Part shown: piece by piece, positions 40,034-48,730 of the stretch
Layout of the letters: each line of letters starts with the position of its first letter
How positions within the stretch are numbered: the first letter of the stretch is position 1
Program-made: the position numbers and the translations under genes
Source of the DNA: JAWKWA01 sp041397765
GTDB taxonomy: Bacteria; Pseudomonadota; Alphaproteobacteria; Rhizobiales; Hyphomicrobiaceae
NCBI GenBank assembly: GCA_041397765.1
Contig: JAWKWA010000004.1
Span: 124,001-188,000, forward strand
DNA length: 64,000 nt
Direction of reading: 5' to 3'
The notes under the pieces: generated by a model
What the model was told of the DNA's origin: nothing
The model's database searches: none
What the model saw: the letters and a program-made list of their open reading frames with translations, nothing else

Positions 40034-40816
40034 TCAGATCGGGGTTTGGCCGACCTCGGCCCCGCCATCCTCCGCCTTGCCGTTCCCGGCCTTGCCGCTC
40101 TTGCGCCCGACGCTCCCCGAGCCGGTGGCACCGGCGCCGCGCACCGGCGGCATGGTGATCGAGCGGGCGCGGCAGAGCCGGTCCTGCTGCTCGTTGCGGC
40201 CGCAGGTACGGAACTCACCCTCGCGCGAGAAGCAGATCCGGATCTCGCGCAGACGGTCGGGGCGGCCGCAGGCAACCGAGATCATATCGGGCTTCAGGCG
40301 GGGATTGGCAGCCAGAAAGGCGCGCTCGACGGCATCGGGCGAGGTGCGGATCTCGGTAGTGGTGTCGACGAATTGGGGAGGAATGCGCACCCGCTCGAAG
40401 ATGCGGCGGGCGAAGGCGAAATAGCCGTCCGCGTCGAGACCCGAGCAGACCCCGTGCTTCTTGTACTCGTGGATCACCAGATCGGGGCTCGGCATGATGT
40501 CGAGCATGCCCTCGATGGTGCGCTTGGGCACCCAGGGGCGCTTGCCGATGCGGCAGAACTCGGGCCAGCCGCGCTCATATTGCGGCCAGAGGCCATGCAT
40601 GACGAAGGCATAGGGGCGGGTGGAAGAGCATTGCGGGTCGTTGCGGGAGGTGCCCCGGTCGGCGCAGTAGGTCGGTGACCAGCTCAGCACCAGCGCATAA
40701 TAGTCGAAGTCGCCGGGCCGACCGGATTCGGCGGAGGCCGGCGCCACCGCCGTCGCCACCGCGGCCGCGAGCAGGAGCACGGCCATCGCCAAGGATCGAA
40801 GCGCGCGTGTCGGCAT
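40034..40816 (-). CDS. Ribonuclease T2 family protein
   Basis: The 260-residue protein has a signal peptide (ALRSLAMAVLLLAAAVATAVAPASA) and the two catalytic segments of RNase T2, VMHGLWPQYERGWPEFC (CAS I His) and DLVIHEYKKHGVCSGL (CAS II His/Glu/Lys). YALVLSWSPTYC is the usual first strand. It would cleave single-stranded RNA in the periplasm or outside the cell. The last 45 residues after RARSITMPPVRG are a Gly/Ser/Lys-rich, probably unstructured tail not typical of the family. Confidence 0.92.
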   Translation of the reverse strand: MPTRALRSLAMAVLLLAAAVATAVAPASAESGRPGDFDYYALVLSWSPTYCADRGTSRNDPQCSSTRPYAFVMHGLWPQYERGWPEFCRIGKRPWVPKRTIEGMLDIMPSPDLVIHEYKKHGVCSGLDADGYFAFARRIFERVRIPPQFVDTTTEIRTSPDAVERAFLAANPRLKPDMISVACGRPDRLREIRICFSREGEFRTCGRNEQQDRLCRARSITMPPVRGAGATGSGSVGRKSGKAGNGKAEDGGAEVGQTPI

Positions 40817-40837
40817 CCCTCAGACTCCCGTTTGCGA

Positions 40838-42244
40838 TCAGGCGGAACGGCCCGTGACAGCGAGCCCGTCGATCAGCCGCGCCCAGCTCCTGACGCCACC
40901 CTCGAAGCTCGACAGGTTGTATTTCTCGTTCGGCGAATGGATCCGGTCGTCGTCGAGGGCAAAGCCTATCAAGAGCGATTCCATGCCGAGCCGCTCCTTG
41001 AAGGCGCGCACGATCGGGATCGAGCCGCCCGAGCCGATCATCGCCGGCGGCCTGCCCCATTCGGCGGCGAGGGCGGCCGAGGCCGCCTTCATGTAGGGCG
41101 CATCGGTGTCGAAGCCGACGGCGGGCGAGCCATGGTCGCCGAGGAACTCGACCCGGCAATCGGCATGCATGTGGCTGGCGACGAAGCGCTTGAAGGCGGC
41201 GAGCACATGATCGGGGTCCATGCCCGGCACCAGACGGAAGGACAGCTTCGCACCGGCGCTCGAGGGAATGACGGTCTTGGAGCCGGGCCCCTGATAACCG
41301 CCATAGATGCCGTTGATCTCGGCGGTCGGGCGTGACCAGATCTGCTCCAGAACGCTCCGGCCAGCCTCACCGGCGGCATGCTTCAGGCCGACCTCGCCGA
41401 GGAACTCCGCCTCGTCGAAACCGAGGGCCGCCCAATCGGCGAGCTGCTTCGGCGTCGGATCGACGATGCCGTCGTAGAAACCTTCGATGGCGACGCGTCC
41501 ATCGGCCCCGTGCATGGCGCCGAGCACGCGGGCGAGCGCACGGATCGGGTTGATGGCGGCGCTGCCGTACATGCCCGAATGCAGATCGCGGCTCGGTCCC
41601 GTGACAATGAGCTCGGTATGCAGGATGCCGCGCAGCATGGTGGTGACGGCCGGGGTCGTGCGGTCCCATTGGCCGGTGTCGCAGACGAGGGCGAGGCCGG
41701 CGCGCAACTCCTCGGCATTGGCGGCCAGGAAGGGCTCGAGGCTCGGACTGCCCGATTCCTCCTCGCCCTCGAGCAGGACGGTGACATCGATCGGCAGCCC
41801 GCCGGTCGCCGCGATCCAGGCCCGACAGGCCTCGAGGAAGGTCATGAGCTGCCCCTTGTCGTCCGAGGCACCTCGGCCACGGATGACCGGACCATTGACC
41901 GGATCCTCGCCGAGCGAGGGCTCGAAGGGGGGATGCGACCACAGCGCCAGCGGATCGACCGGCTGGACGTCGTAGTGGCCATAAAACAGCACGTGCGGCC
42001 GGCTGCCCCCGCCGGATTTCATGTGGCCGACGACCATCGGCCGGCCGGAAGTCTTGCGCACGCCGGCATCGAAGCCGATCGAGGCGAGGTCGCCAGCGAG
42101 CCAGGCGGCCGCCCGGTCGCAGTCGGCGTTGTGGGCCGGATCGGTCGAGATGCTCGGGATCCGCAGAAGCTCGAAGAGCCTCTTCAGCCGTTCGTCCGCA
42201 GTGCCGGCGATCTTTCTCAGCGTTGCGTCAAGTCCGCCCGACAT
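40838..42244 (-). CDS. M20 family dipeptidase
   Basis: The 468-residue metallopeptidase starts MSGGLDATLRKIAGTADERL and has VLFYGHYDVQPVDPLALW (first metal His/Asp), RGRGASDDKGQLMTFLEA, LEGEEESGSPSLEPFL, DLHSGMYGSAAINPI (lid domain) and a C-terminal GGSIPIVRAF and HSPNEKYNLSSFEGG. This is the M20 dipeptidase/carnosinase layout. It ends 22 bp before the RNase T2 start on the same strand. It hydrolyses small peptides in the cytosol; the exact substrate is unknown. Confidence 0.92.
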   Translation of the reverse strand: MSGGLDATLRKIAGTADERLKRLFELLRIPSISTDPAHNADCDRAAAWLAGDLASIGFDAGVRKTSGRPMVVGHMKSGGGSRPHVLFYGHYDVQPVDPLALWSHPPFEPSLGEDPVNGPVIRGRGASDDKGQLMTFLEACRAWIAATGGLPIDVTVLLEGEEESGSPSLEPFLAANAEELRAGLALVCDTGQWDRTTPAVTTMLRGILHTELIVTGPSRDLHSGMYGSAAINPIRALARVLGAMHGADGRVAIEGFYDGIVDPTPKQLADWAALGFDEAEFLGEVGLKHAAGEAGRSVLEQIWSRPTAEINGIYGGYQGPGSKTVIPSSAGAKLSFRLVPGMDPDHVLAAFKRFVASHMHADCRVEFLGDHGSPAVGFDTDAPYMKAASAALAAEWGRPPAMIGSGGSIPIVRAFKERLGMESLLIGFALDDDRIHSPNEKYNLSSFEGGVRSWARLIDGLAVTGRSA

Positions 42245-42326
42245 GGCTGATCCTCACTGGCTTTGTTCTCATTATGTTCCAAGCGACACGTCCGCACAAG
42301 CCCTAAGTTGCCGAACCAATCCTGCC

Positions 42327-42926
42327 TCAGGTCTTTACCCGGGTTTCCTCGAAAGCGGGCAAGAGGTTGGCGAGGCCGTCGAGCCAGCCGACGAGACGAG
42401 GAGAGCTGGTGCGCCAGGCGCCCTCGTGGCGCAGGTCGAGATAGCCGAGCGCGCAGGCGAGCCCGATCTGTCCGACCTCGACCGCCAGCGGGGGCGGCGC
42501 GGCTTCGAGGGCGGCGAGGCCGCGGGCGATCTTACCCTGCTGATTGTCCATCCACTGCGCGTTCCACTGGTCCTTGGGGCGAATGCGCTTCTCGTAGACG
42601 AGCAAGAGTGCCGCCTCCATGATGCCGTCGGCAAGCGCGGCGAGCTGCAGAGCGCGCCAGCGAGCGGGAGCGGCCGGGATGAGCCGCCCACCACCCGCCA
42701 GCCAATCCAGATATTCGACGATCACCCGGCTGTCGTAGAGGCAGGTGCCGTCCTCGAGGACGAGGGTCGGGATCTTGGCGAGCGGATTCTGGCCGACGAG
42801 GCTGTCCTTGGGGTCGGTCGTGTCGGCGACCTCGACGCGGATGCGGTCCATGAGGCCGAGATGGCTGGCGGCGAGCTTGACCTTGCGGCCGAACGGCGAA
42901 GGGGGAGACGAGCGGAGGATCATCAT
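42327..42926 (-). CDS. Glutathione S-transferase family protein
   Basis: The 199-residue protein has the thioredoxin-fold N-terminal domain with MILRSSPPSPFGRKVKLAA (the catalytic Ser in PPSPFGRK), the cis-Pro loop NPLAKIPTLVLEDG and LYDSRVIVEYLD, then an all-helical C-terminal domain. This matches GstB/YibF-type GSTs common in rhizobia. Role is probably detoxification or redox housekeeping; substrate unknown. It is 82 bp upstream of the M20 gene on the same strand. Confidence 0.92.
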   Translation of the reverse strand: MMILRSSPPSPFGRKVKLAASHLGLMDRIRVEVADTTDPKDSLVGQNPLAKIPTLVLEDGTCLYDSRVIVEYLDWLAGGGRLIPAAPARWRALQLAALADGIMEAALLLVYEKRIRPKDQWNAQWMDNQQGKIARGLAALEAAPPPLAVEVGQIGLACALGYLDLRHEGAWRTSSPRLVGWLDGLANLLPAFEETRVKT

Positions 42927-43115
42927 GCGTCCGTGTCCTTGGGGAGGGGATGAAGGCAGGCTGGTGAGCAGTCAGGTCAGGAAAAGTCGCTCGCCCGCCG
43001 CGAAGGCCCGGCGGGCCCCGAAGGCCGAGACCGAAGGCCGGACGGCGCGGCGGCGCCTCACGGGCCACCAAGACGTATCGCCGGCGCCAGCCCTGCAACA
43101 GGAAGTCACGGCGCG

Positions 43116-43169
43116 ATGCGACAAGAGAGGGCGGTCCGACAAACGAGGGCGATGCGACAAGGCAGGGCG
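43116..43169. repeat. 18-bp tandem repeat, three copies
   Basis: Units at 43116, 43134 and 43152 follow ATGCGACAAGAGAGGGCG with 18-bp spacing. It lies in the 283-base gap between the secreted protein and the GST gene. Confidence 0.78.
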
Positions 43170-43209
43170 GCGCAACGGCCCGCTCAGGCGCTGCGGCCGC
43201 CCCGTTGCC

Positions 43210-44154
43210 TCACTGCCCGCACTCGATCTTGCCGTCCGGGCACTTGGTCTCCTCGGCGACCGGTCCGCCGGACCAGCAGACGTCGGTCTCGGCGCGGCAG
43301 GTGTGCTCGTCGAAGACGATGAAATTGAGGAACAGCTCGCAGTTCACCGACTTCTTGCCGACCTTGTAGGTCTTGATGCCGTTGGCATCGGCCCATTTGG
43401 GGATGAACTCGTCGAGCAGCCGCTGGGCGTCGCGAGTCGGCCCCTCCTTGCCGTAGTCGTTGACGCTGAAGCCGAGACGGATGCAGCGCTTGCCCTTGAC
43501 GGCCGTGGCGGTGCCCGGCGTCGCCACGGCGGCGGTGGCAGGTGTTCCGGCCGGCTTGACCGCAGGCTTGGCCGGCTTGGTGATCGAGCCGGTCTCGTCG
43601 CTCGCCGCGGCGGCCGAGGCGGCTTTCGCAGGCGCTGCGGCCGCGTCCGCGTCCTTGGCCGCGGGCTCGGCCGTGTCCGTCGCGGTGGTCGTGGAGGTCG
43701 GGGAAGCAGAGACCGAGGCCGATTTGGCGGTCGAGGCCGGGGTCGCCGACGAGGCGGGCGTCGCCGATGTCGCGCCGGCGTCGCTGGAGGCCGGCTTCTC
43801 CGCCGCGGTCGCCTCGGCGACGGGATCGGGCAGCGAGGAGGCCGATGTCACCGGCTCCAGAGCGGAGGATGCCGGGGTTGCGGCGGACGAGGAAGCGGCC
43901 GTCGCGGACGTCTCCGTCGCGCCCGTCGCCGAGGTGGCGGCCGGCTCGACGACGGCGGGCTCGGCCGGCTTTTCGTCCGAGCGCTTCAGGGCGGTCGTCG
44001 CGATGCCGATCATGCCGCCGGGCGAGCCGGAGGACTGGGCAAGGGCGGCCGACAGCGGCGCTGCGAGGGTGAGCATGGCGAGACCCGCGAGCCCGGCTCG
44101 ACGGCCGAGACGCACGCAGCCACGATCGCGCGGCGAAAAGAACCCGAGATACAT
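43210..44154 (-). CDS. Exported protein with low-complexity linker and cysteine-containing C-terminal domain
   Basis: From ATG 44154 the 314-residue protein starts MYLGFFSPRDRGCVRLGRRA with a hydrophobic signal segment (GLAGLAMLTLAAPLSAALA). Residues from about 60 to 195 are almost entirely Ala, Ser, Thr, Pro and Glu, probably an unstructured periplasmic linker. The last 95 residues are ordered and contain five cysteines (GKRCIRLGF, VNCELFL, EHTCRAETDVCWSGG, TKCPDGKIECGQ). I recognise no family. The frame is also open upstream to 44322, without signal character. Confidence 0.72.
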   Translation of the reverse strand: MYLGFFSPRDRGCVRLGRRAGLAGLAMLTLAAPLSAALAQSSGSPGGMIGIATTALKRSDEKPAEPAVVEPAATSATGATETSATAASSSAATPASSALEPVTSASSLPDPVAEATAAEKPASSDAGATSATPASSATPASTAKSASVSASPTSTTTATDTAEPAAKDADAAAAPAKAASAAAASDETGSITKPAKPAVKPAGTPATAAVATPGTATAVKGKRCIRLGFSVNDYGKEGPTRDAQRLLDEFIPKWADANGIKTYKVGKKSVNCELFLNFIVFDEHTCRAETDVCWSGGPVAEETKCPDGKIECGQ

Positions 44155-44514
44155 CCGAAACACTCCCCGGACAGACCGTCTGCGGCGGCGACAACGGTGC
44201 CGCGCCCTCAGAATACGACAGTCCATGGCCAAATGACGCCGGGCGCCCAGCCGGGGCACCCCCATCCAACCCTTCGATCGGCGGCGACTATGCCCGAGCG
44301 TCCGGCGGCTGCCTAGTGACAATCGGCCGGTATCCGCTGCGGCCCTTGCGGCCCATGGTCCAGGCCCGCAAGGGCTGACCGGTTCTTCGCCGGCACCCCT
44401 TTCAGCTCGACGGCACCTGATCTAAGCAGAGAGGCGGACGCGATCGGGGGCGGCTCCTCTGGGCCCGTCAAGCGGGAACCCGCGCCGATCTGAGCGATTG
44501 AGGGAGGCGAGACC
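44155..44514. other. Intergenic region between divergent genes with a 10-bp hairpin
   Basis: This 360-base gap holds the upstream regions of the exported protein and of the TMEM175 gene. GCCCTTGCGG (44342-44351) pairs perfectly with CCGCAAGGGC (44366-44375) across a 14-base loop. There is no T-run on either strand, so it is more likely a binding site or a structured leader than a terminator. No clear promoter boxes were found. Confidence 0.5.
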
Positions 44515-45111
44515 ATGGAGCCGCATGAGAGAGGAAGCGAGACCGAGATCAATGGTCCCGGCCGCATGGAGGCATTCTCCGACGGCGTGATGGCGATCAT
44601 CATCACCATCATGGTGCTCGAGCTGAAAGTGCCACACGACCCGACCCCGGGCGGGCTCCTCGAACTCTGGCCGACATTCACGAGCTATGCGCTCAGCTTC
44701 ATGCTGGTCGCGGTCTATTGGATGAATCACCAGCGTCTACTGAAGCATGTCCGCCATGCCTCGCATGCCGTACTCTGGTGGAACCTCCTGCTGCTGTTTT
44801 TCCTTTCGCTGATCCCGTTCGCGACGGCATTCGTCGGCGAGAACCATCTGGAGACCTTCCCGACGGCGATCTATGGCCTTGCCATGCTGCTGCCGGCACT
44901 CACCTATTGGGGGCTTCACCGGGCGATACTCGCGGCCAATCCCGATAGCGCGGCGAGCCGAACGCTCGGCCACCGGGCCACGCGCAAGAATGCCATCGCC
45001 ATCGCCGTCTATGTGATCGGCATCGCTCTGGCGCCGGTCCAGCCGGCGCTGACCATGCTCGCGATCCTGGCCGTCGCCATCATGTATTTCCTGCCGGACG
45101 CCTTCACCTGA
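44515..45111 (+). CDS. TMEM175 family potassium channel homologue
   Basis: The 198-residue protein has GGGAGGCGAG upstream of its ATG. The hallmark FSDGV motif is in RMEAFSDGVMAIIITIMVLEL, the first pore-lining helix of the TMEM175 (DUF1211) family. About six helices follow (FTSYALSFMLVAVYWMNHQR, LLLLFFLSLIPFATAF, AIAVYVIGIALAPVQPAL). Bacterial members assemble as tetramers that pass K+. It is a single gene convergent with the cupin. Confidence 0.9.
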   Translation: MEPHERGSETEINGPGRMEAFSDGVMAIIITIMVLELKVPHDPTPGGLLELWPTFTSYALSFMLVAVYWMNHQRLLKHVRHASHAVLWWNLLLLFFLSLIPFATAFVGENHLETFPTAIYGLAMLLPALTYWGLHRAILAANPDSAASRTLGHRATRKNAIAIAVYVIGIALAPVQPALTMLAILAVAIMYFLPDAFT

Positions 45112-45147
45112 GCCGGCGTCCGGCCGGAAGCGTTCGAGACGCCCGTG

Positions 45148-45438
45148 TCACTTCACCTCGACCTCGATGAAGACATACTCGCCTTCGGAGGCGTTGATGA
45201 CGTCGTGCTCGACGCCCTCCTGGCGGAAATAAGGGTTGCCGGCCTTCATCTCCGCGGTGGTCTCGCCATCCTTGGTCTTGATACGCAGGCGGCCGTCCAT
45301 CAGCGGGACCACCACATAGTCGTGGCCGTGGCGGTGCCAGCCGGTGTTGTCGCCGGGCTTCATGAAACGCCACTCCCAGACGGCGACGCGGTCGTTGTCG
45401 ATGAGCTTGGTGCCCTTGGCGGTGCCGGTCTCGGACAT
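45148..45438 (-). CDS. Small cupin domain protein
   Basis: The 96-residue protein from ATG 45438 is one cupin barrel: MKPGDNTGWHRHGHDYVVVP (motif 1 with three His) and AGNPYFRQEGVEHDVINASE (motif 2), with a conserved Glu-rich end YVFIEVEVK. The histidines suggest a bound divalent metal. It is probably the last gene of the leftward MocR/EamA/Ald set (58 bp after the EamA gene). Its substrate is unknown. Confidence 0.85.
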   Translation of the reverse strand: MSETGTAKGTKLIDNDRVAVWEWRFMKPGDNTGWHRHGHDYVVVPLMDGRLRIKTKDGETTAEMKAGNPYFRQEGVEHDVINASEGEYVFIEVEVK

Positions 45439-45495
45439 GGCTCTCAAATCTCCTCTGATGGGGCCGCCTGCGGGCGGCAGTGGGATCGGCGCGCG

Positions 45496-46458
45496 CTACA
45501 GCCGGAGCGCCCGGCTGTCGCGATGAAGCATGAAGAGGCCGGCCGCGACGATGATCGCCGCGCCGGCGAGGACGGAGGGCGTCGGCAAGTCGGCGAAGAA
45601 CAGCCAGCCGAGCAGTGTCGCCCAGATGAGGCCGGCATATTCGAAGGAAGCCGAGAAACTCGCCGGCGCCGATTTGTAGCCCTCGACATAGAGCAGCATG
45701 GCGGCGGCGGTGATGGGGCCGGCGGCGATCATGAGGGCGAGATCGGCGGCTGTCGGGGTCTGCCAGGGCCGCACCAGGAAGGCGAGGCTCGGATGGAGAT
45801 CGGCGTGGGCGCCGCCGCCGCCGAAAGCCAGCGCCATCGCGAGCGCGCCGACGAGCGCCACCGCATTCTGATGGAAGGCGACCGAGGCCGTCGTCTCGCC
45901 CGTGAGCTTGCGGGCGATGACCTGGCCGAGCGCCTCGACGACGGCGCAGGCGACGATCAGGAGGGCCGCCCATTCGAAGATGCCGGAGCCCGGCCGGACG
46001 ATGACGAGCACGCCGACGAAGCCGGCGAGAATGGCGGCCCAGCGATAGGCCGGCACGCGCTCGCCGAGAACGAGACCGGCGAGACCTGCGACGACCATGG
46101 GCAGGATGAAATAGATCGAGACGGCATCGGCGAGCGCGATGGTGGCGAGCCCGAGCGCGAAAAGCACGCTGCCGGTGAACATCAGCAGCGAGCGCAGCAG
46201 GACGAGCCCCGGACGCACCGGACGCAGACCGCGCAACCCGCCCCGGCCGAGGAGCGCGAGAGACACAAAGGGTAGCGTCGCGAAGGCCCTGACGAGCAGG
46301 AACTCATAGAGCGGATAGGCCCCGCTCAGCAGCTTGATGATGACGTCGACGCCGTTGAAGGCGAGAGCGCCGAGGCAGATGGCGACCGCGCCACGCAAAC
46401 GGCCGTCCGCATGACTGCGGACGGCCATCTCGATCGTTCTGTCGGGGCTTGCGCTCAT
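45496..46458 (-). CDS. EamA family (DMT) transporter, copy 1
   Basis: From ATG 46458 the 320-residue protein has two EamA repeats with about ten helices (AVAICLGALAFNGVDVIIKL, LLRSLLMFTGSVLFALGLAT, IYFILPMVVAGLAGLVLGE). Members move amino acids or related metabolites, mainly outward. It is one of three EamA paralogues in the same leftward cluster and lies 72 bp downstream of alanine dehydrogenase. Substrate is inferred only from the neighbours (an amino or omega-amino acid). Confidence 0.9.
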   Translation of the reverse strand: MSASPDRTIEMAVRSHADGRLRGAVAICLGALAFNGVDVIIKLLSGAYPLYEFLLVRAFATLPFVSLALLGRGGLRGLRPVRPGLVLLRSLLMFTGSVLFALGLATIALADAVSIYFILPMVVAGLAGLVLGERVPAYRWAAILAGFVGVLVIVRPGSGIFEWAALLIVACAVVEALGQVIARKLTGETTASVAFHQNAVALVGALAMALAFGGGGAHADLHPSLAFLVRPWQTPTAADLALMIAAGPITAAAMLLYVEGYKSAPASFSASFEYAGLIWATLLGWLFFADLPTPSVLAGAAIIVAAGLFMLHRDSRALRL

Positions 46459-46530
46459 CGATCGGCCGGACCTCGCGAGGGGCAATGAGTGCCGTCGAGC
46501 CTCGAGGGATCAGGCCGGGAAGGCGCGCCC

Positions 46531-47652
46531 TCAGGCGGCCAGCGCCTTGGCGGCATCGACATAGGCATAGCCGAGATCGTCGGCGACCGCCTTGTAGGTG
46601 ACCTTGCCCTTGTAGACGTTGAGGCCCGCCATGAGGTGCGGATTGTCGAGCAGCGCCTGCTTGTAGCCCTTGCCGGCGATCTGCAGGAGCAGCGGCAGCG
46701 TGACGTTGTTCAACGCATAGGTCGAGGTGCGCGCGACGCCGCCCGGCATGTTGGCGACGCAGTAGTGGATGACGTTGTCGACGACGTAGGTCGGGTCGGC
46801 ATGGGTCGTCGCCTTGGAGGTCTCGGCGCAGCCGCCCTGGTCGATCGCGACGTCGACGAGCACCGAGCCCGTCTTCCAGTCGGCGAGCATTTTGCGCGTC
46901 ACCAGCTTGGGCGCGGCGGCGCCCGGGATCAGCACGCCGCCGATGACGAGATCGGCGTTGGCGCACTCGTCCTCGACGGCGCCCTGGGTGGAGTAGAGCG
47001 TCTTCAGACCGGTGCCGAAGCGGGCGACGAGCTCCTCCATGCGGTCGGGGCTCTTCTCGAGGATCACCACGTCGGCGCCGAGGCCGAGCGCCATGGCGGC
47101 GGCATTGGTGCCGACCACGCCGCCACCGAGGATGACGACCTTGGCGGGGGCGACGCCCGGCACGCCGCCGAGCAGCACGCCGCGGCCGCCTTGCGCCTTC
47201 TCCAGGCAATGGGCGCCCGACTGGATCGACATGCGGCCGGCGACCTGGGACATCGGGGCGAGCAGCGGCAGGCTGCCGGGGCGCGGGCCGGTCACGGTCT
47301 CGTAGGCGATGCAGATGGCGCCGGAATTGACGAGGTCGCGGGTCTGCTCGGGATCGGGGGCGAGATGCAGATAGGTGTAGAGGATCTGGCCTTCGCGCAG
47401 CATCTTGCGCTCGCCGGCCTGAGGCTCCTTCACCTTCACGATCATGTCGGCCTTGGCGAAGATCTCCTCGGCGGCGGGGATGATGGTGGCGCCGGCGGCG
47501 GCATAGTCCTCATCGCTCGCGCCGATCCCGCTGCCCGCGTCCTTCTGGACGATGACCTGGTGACCCTTGTGCACCGCCTCGCGCACGCTGATCGGCGTCA
47601 TGCCGACGCGATACTCGTGGTTCTTGATTTCCTTCGGAACGCCGATGAGCAT
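46531..47652 (-). CDS. ald: Alanine dehydrogenase
   Basis: The 373-residue enzyme starts MLIGVPKEIKNHEYRVGMTP and shows the N-terminal substrate lysine and arginine (KNHEYRVG), KVKEPQAGERKML, the Rossmann motif VVILGGGVVGTNAAAMALGLG, and DVAIDQGGCAETSKATTHADP. It interconverts L-alanine and pyruvate plus ammonia with NAD. Placement beside the omega-amino acid:pyruvate transaminase and the MocR regulator suggests it recycles alanine formed by the transaminase to pyruvate. The upstream EamA frame overlaps its first 143 bases. Confidence 0.95.
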   Translation of the reverse strand: MLIGVPKEIKNHEYRVGMTPISVREAVHKGHQVIVQKDAGSGIGASDEDYAAAGATIIPAAEEIFAKADMIVKVKEPQAGERKMLREGQILYTYLHLAPDPEQTRDLVNSGAICIAYETVTGPRPGSLPLLAPMSQVAGRMSIQSGAHCLEKAQGGRGVLLGGVPGVAPAKVVILGGGVVGTNAAAMALGLGADVVILEKSPDRMEELVARFGTGLKTLYSTQGAVEDECANADLVIGGVLIPGAAAPKLVTRKMLADWKTGSVLVDVAIDQGGCAETSKATTHADPTYVVDNVIHYCVANMPGGVARTSTYALNNVTLPLLLQIAGKGYKQALLDNPHLMAGLNVYKGKVTYKAVADDLGYAYVDAAKALAA

Positions 47653-48730
47653 CTGATGACTCCTTGCGGGGGGCGGCGAAAGGCGCTGCGGCCGTGGCGC
47701 CCGGTGCCTGAACCTGAACGGCTGGAATAGCCGCCGCCCGAACGGACGAGGTAGGTCCAGAAGGGCCGCTGGCGTCGTGCCAGGACGGCAGCGCCTCTGT
47801 CGGGGGACGCGCCAACACATAGCCGTCCATCGCCAGCATGAACAGTCCCGATCCGGCGATCAGGCCGATGCCGATGAAGGCCTCCAGCGTCGGCCAGTCG
47901 CCGAACACGATGAAGCTGAACAGGACCGCCCAGAACATGGCGGTGTACTCGAAGGGCGCGACGAAGCTCGAATCGGCCAGGCGGTAGGCGAGCGTGATCA
48001 GCACCATGAGCAGGCCGGTGGATGAACCGAGGAACATGATGAAGAGCAGGTCGTCGAGCGCCGGCATCACCCAGCCTCGCGTCAGATAGTCGATGCTCGG
48101 CTGTCCCGTGACGTGGAGATCGCCCGAGCCGAAGACGGCGGCGAGAATGCCGGCGATGGCGATGTAGCCGAGGTTCTGGTGCACCGCGAGCGGCGCCGCC
48201 CTGATGGTGCGGCCGAGCGGGCGGGTCATCATGTGGCCGAAGGCGTAGAGGGTCGCCGAGCCGATGCCGACGAGCGAGGACCAGTTGAAGACGGCGCTGC
48301 CGGGTTTCACCATGACGACGACACCGGCAAAACCGATCAGGGCCGCGCCCCAGATGTGCCAGCGGACCTTCTCGCCGAGGACCGGTCCGGCGAGGAGCGC
48401 GACCAGCACCGGCATGGTGAAATAGAGCGCGACCGCCTCCGGAAAAGGCATTGCCGCGGCGGCGAGATAGAACAGCACGCTCGCAGTCGCATAGGTCAGG
48501 CTGCGCAGCGAGACCAGCGCCCAGCGCGGCGTCAGCAGCGCGCGCATGTCGTCGTCCCACAGCAGGAAGACGAGGATGATCGGCATGGCGGCGATGCAGC
48601 GGATGGTCTGCATCTGATGGAAGGGATACTCGCCGCTGATCCACTTGATGAGCACGTCCTGGATCGAGGTGATGCAGGCGGCGCTGCCGATGGCGAGGGC
48701 GGCGGTCAGGCGGCGGTCGAGGGCGATCAC
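47510..48730 (-). CDS. EamA family (DMT) transporter, copy 2, with over-long C-terminus
   Basis: Starts MIALDRRLTAALAIGSAACI. Two EamA repeats and ten helices are clear to about residue 305 (GIGLIAGSGLFMLAMDGYVLA). After that the frame continues for about 100 residues of Pro/Ala-rich then Arg-rich sequence that overlaps the ald coding region by 143 bp in another frame. Normal family members end near ARPPTEALP. The tail is therefore suspicious: a lost stop from an indel around 47660-47820 or a genuine but unconserved extension. It follows copy 3 with an ATGA overlap. Confidence 0.85.
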   Translation of the reverse strand: MIALDRRLTAALAIGSAACITSIQDVLIKWISGEYPFHQMQTIRCIAAMPIILVFLLWDDDMRALLTPRWALVSLRSLTYATASVLFYLAAAAMPFPEAVALYFTMPVLVALLAGPVLGEKVRWHIWGAALIGFAGVVVMVKPGSAVFNWSSLVGIGSATLYAFGHMMTRPLGRTIRAAPLAVHQNLGYIAIAGILAAVFGSGDLHVTGQPSIDYLTRGWVMPALDDLLFIMFLGSSTGLLMVLITLAYRLADSSFVAPFEYTAMFWAVLFSFIVFGDWPTLEAFIGIGLIAGSGLFMLAMDGYVLARPPTEALPSWHDASGPSGPTSSVRAAAIPAVQVQAPGATAAAPFAAPRKESSDAHRRSEGNQEPRVSRRHDADQRARGGAQGSPGHRPEGRGQRDRRER

